Origin: Owenia fusiformis
Taxonomy: Eukaryota > Annelida > Polychaeta > Sabellida > Oweniidae
Length of the DNA: 64,000 bases
Reading direction: 5' to 3'
NCBI GenBank assembly: GCA_903813345.2
Contig: CAIIXF020000005.1
Location: 5,609,375-5,673,374 of the forward strand
The stretch's first letter is position 1, and every line of letters starts with the position of its first letter. A program made the translations under genes and the position numbers. The notes under the pieces were generated by a model. The model saw nothing but the letters and a program-made list of their open reading frames with translations. It made no database searches and was not told where the DNA came from. Shown here piece after piece: positions 62,303-64,000 of the stretch.

Positions 62303-62325
62303 CTGAAAAACATTCAAAGAAATAA
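62303..62325 (-). promoter_or_regulatory. Probable 5' UTR splice acceptor upstream of exon 1
   Basis: The minus-strand TGTTTTTCAG ends just before 62302, with an in-frame TAG 3-4 nt inside. This suggests that the transcript's first exon is non-coding and lies further upstream, so the promoter is probably beyond 62303 and possibly beyond the adjacent TIR element. No TATA or initiator motif was recognised. Confidence 0.5.
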
Positions 62326-63044
62326 TTGCTGGAATTACAGCACAAAATCCGCTAAAACGTTTTAGTGGAAGGCGCTTTACAAAATCGCCATTCTGATTAC
62401 ACCAACATTTCTAAAGCGTCTTAGGAATTATATTTTGGAATTACACCTGTTTTTTCTAAAACGCCTTTCATGCACTTTTAACGATGTAGTTATGGATAAT
62501 ATCCAGCATACATGTATGTGTACATCTCCTGTAAATGTATTCTTTTTGCATCTGAGACAAATCTTATCTTCCATAATTTGATTAAAAATGCATGACATTG
62601 CATAATTTTTATTTATCTTTTATTAATTATGAGATAACATGATAAAAAGGTAAAAGAAAAATATGTACATATTCTCTGAAGATAACACTTGATTTCGATG
62701 TGACCTGGCGACCATCATCCATTTCTCAATTTAGATATATAGCCACATAGCAGCGTGACCGGATGTCTCATCATGTATCAAATGTTTCAAATGTATCAAA
62801 TATTTCGTTTAGGGCAAATGTTAAAAAAAACTAGTAAAAACCCGGGTAAGGCGTCTTACAAAAACCGATCGGTATTACACTGCACACTTAAAGCGCCTAA
62901 CGACTTATGCCGTTTACTAGTGACAAGGGTTCTTGGAGTTTTAGAAAAGCGCTTTTGTAAAACCGCAATCGTGATTACACCTAATTCTTAAACCTGGTTA
63001 AAACCGTAGACGCTTTTGTAAAACGCCATCTGTAATTCCAGCAA
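62326..63044. mobile_element. 719-bp TIR element upstream of exon 1
   Basis: A perfect 15-bp inverted repeat, TTGCTGGAATTACAG, at 62326-62340 and its complement at 63030-63044. Inside, a motif of about 33 bp, roughly (G/A)GCGCTTTTGTAAAA-CGCCATC then TGATTACACC, appears four times in the same orientation (near 62371, 62848, 62946 and 63008). No ORF of note. No clear target duplication was seen, so the class is unknown. Confidence 0.65.
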
Positions 63045-64000
63045 ATATCATATACAAGCAAGGCCCGGAGAACAAGGGGTCGTGGATTCGATCCCTACTA
63101 AGTTTGAATTAATTTTTCACATCAGCCCAGCATTAGTGAAGGATTTCATTCTGTGTCTGAAGTTTTCAGGGTTTGTAAGATACATGTATAAGGTGCACAA
63201 TTGCACATTAAAAATAATATTTAAACAATATGTAAATACAATATAAAAAAAAATAAGGGTAACTTTAGTCTGTACAACAATGCAGCAATATCATTAGTAA
63301 ATAATAAACAATACTGGCTGATAATGTAAATACCAAATATTTTGACTATCTTAAACAATCTTTATATAAACAGAACATTGATGATAGCAAATACAGCTTG
63401 GATTGGCAGCATATTACACAGAAATAAGTGCTAGATATTTATTCAGAATCCTTTTGACCCTTAAATCTATCTATTATCAATCATAATAAAATTCATCACG
63501 CTAAAGACTTAAGTTTACATTTTTTCAATGTTTGAATTTATAACAACTCATGTTTTGTACATTCTCAAATGTGATACAAACAAAGTTGACTTGGCACAAG
63601 ATTGCAGTAGTGCATACACAGTGTTGTATTAAGCCAAAATAATATGTGTAATTACTCATATCTCTCGTCACTTCATGATAACAAGCTATGAAAAGAAACT
63701 GGCAAGTATACTGAACATTTTCAGTAGGTTAATACGAGAGATGAAAATATATCACATTTTAAAGATTTCTGATTGTGTTGAAAAAATCCAAACAGAAAAA
63801 CTCAATATTGATATCTATAATAACTCTACTATAATGTTATACTCTAGTTTTTAATCAATTTGCTTGAGCTCAGTCTTGAAATAAAATATTAATGACTCTT
63901 GGTAGCTTATTGCATGAAAACAGTATTTCCAAGTTTTTCGCAGGTTAAAAATGCATATCTAAAGCTTTAATATGACTCTCAACATCTAAGAAATCTCAAT
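63045..64000. other. Upstream flank, no gene recognised
   Basis: AT-rich. A short GC-richer piece at 63061-63100 contains GTGGATTCGATCCCTAC, resembling a tRNA T-arm/B box, but no tRNA fold could be drawn. The non-coding first exon and promoter of the big gene may lie here or beyond. Confidence 0.5.

Noticed and set aside
63061-63100. tRNA or tRNA-derived SINE
   Set aside because: Only a T-arm/B-box-like phrase is present; no acceptor stem, D arm or A box could be matched.

Overview
The window looks like intron-rich, AT-rich nuclear DNA from an animal, probably a marine invertebrate and possibly a lophotrochozoan such as a mollusc or brachiopod. That placement is an inference from dense GT-AG introns, mariner and MITE-type DNA transposons, fold-back repeats and the protein families; the species cannot be named from the sequence. 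I found no rRNA, convincing tRNA, CRISPR array or prokaryotic-style operon.

One gene fills most of the window. It lies on the minus strand, starts at an ATG at 62244 and reaches at least 10132. I traced 46 coding exons by eye. Every junction keeps the reading frame, and the total is 11,988 nt (3,996 codons) before a final Val-stop. The predicted protein has three parts. Residues 1 to about 650 (exons 1-11, 62244-44926) match the JAKMIP family (Janus kinase and microtubule-interacting proteins) segment by segment. Residues about 650-3390 (exons 12-38, 41431-19114) are mostly coiled coil, including one intronless 3,674-nt exon. The C terminus (exons 39-46, 18786-10132) is a Ser/Pro-rich region with an SH3 domain, an FN3 domain and a second SH3 domain, all of the kind found in RIM-binding proteins. 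To my knowledge this combination of a JAKMIP head, a giant rod and an SH3-FN3-SH3 tail is not a standard described architecture, and it is the main biological point of the window.

The second main point is a 41-bp minisatellite at 12223-13615. It was made by amplifying the intron/exon boundary of the second SH3 exon, so the intron holds a run of decoy splice acceptors fused to SH3 codons. That array was then split by an 810-bp TIR element.

Other content: an apparently complete mariner (45634-47595) whose transposase gene carries a short intron; a deleted relative (55324-56355); three fold-back elements with GC-rich loops (about 2170, 7740 and 56467); four copies of a roughly 140-bp repeat ending in a hairpin, all in introns of the big gene; pogo/Tigger-like MITEs; a 719-bp TIR element just upstream of the first coding exon; and several simple tandem arrays. 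Positions 1-10131 and 62303-64000 hold no gene I can support.
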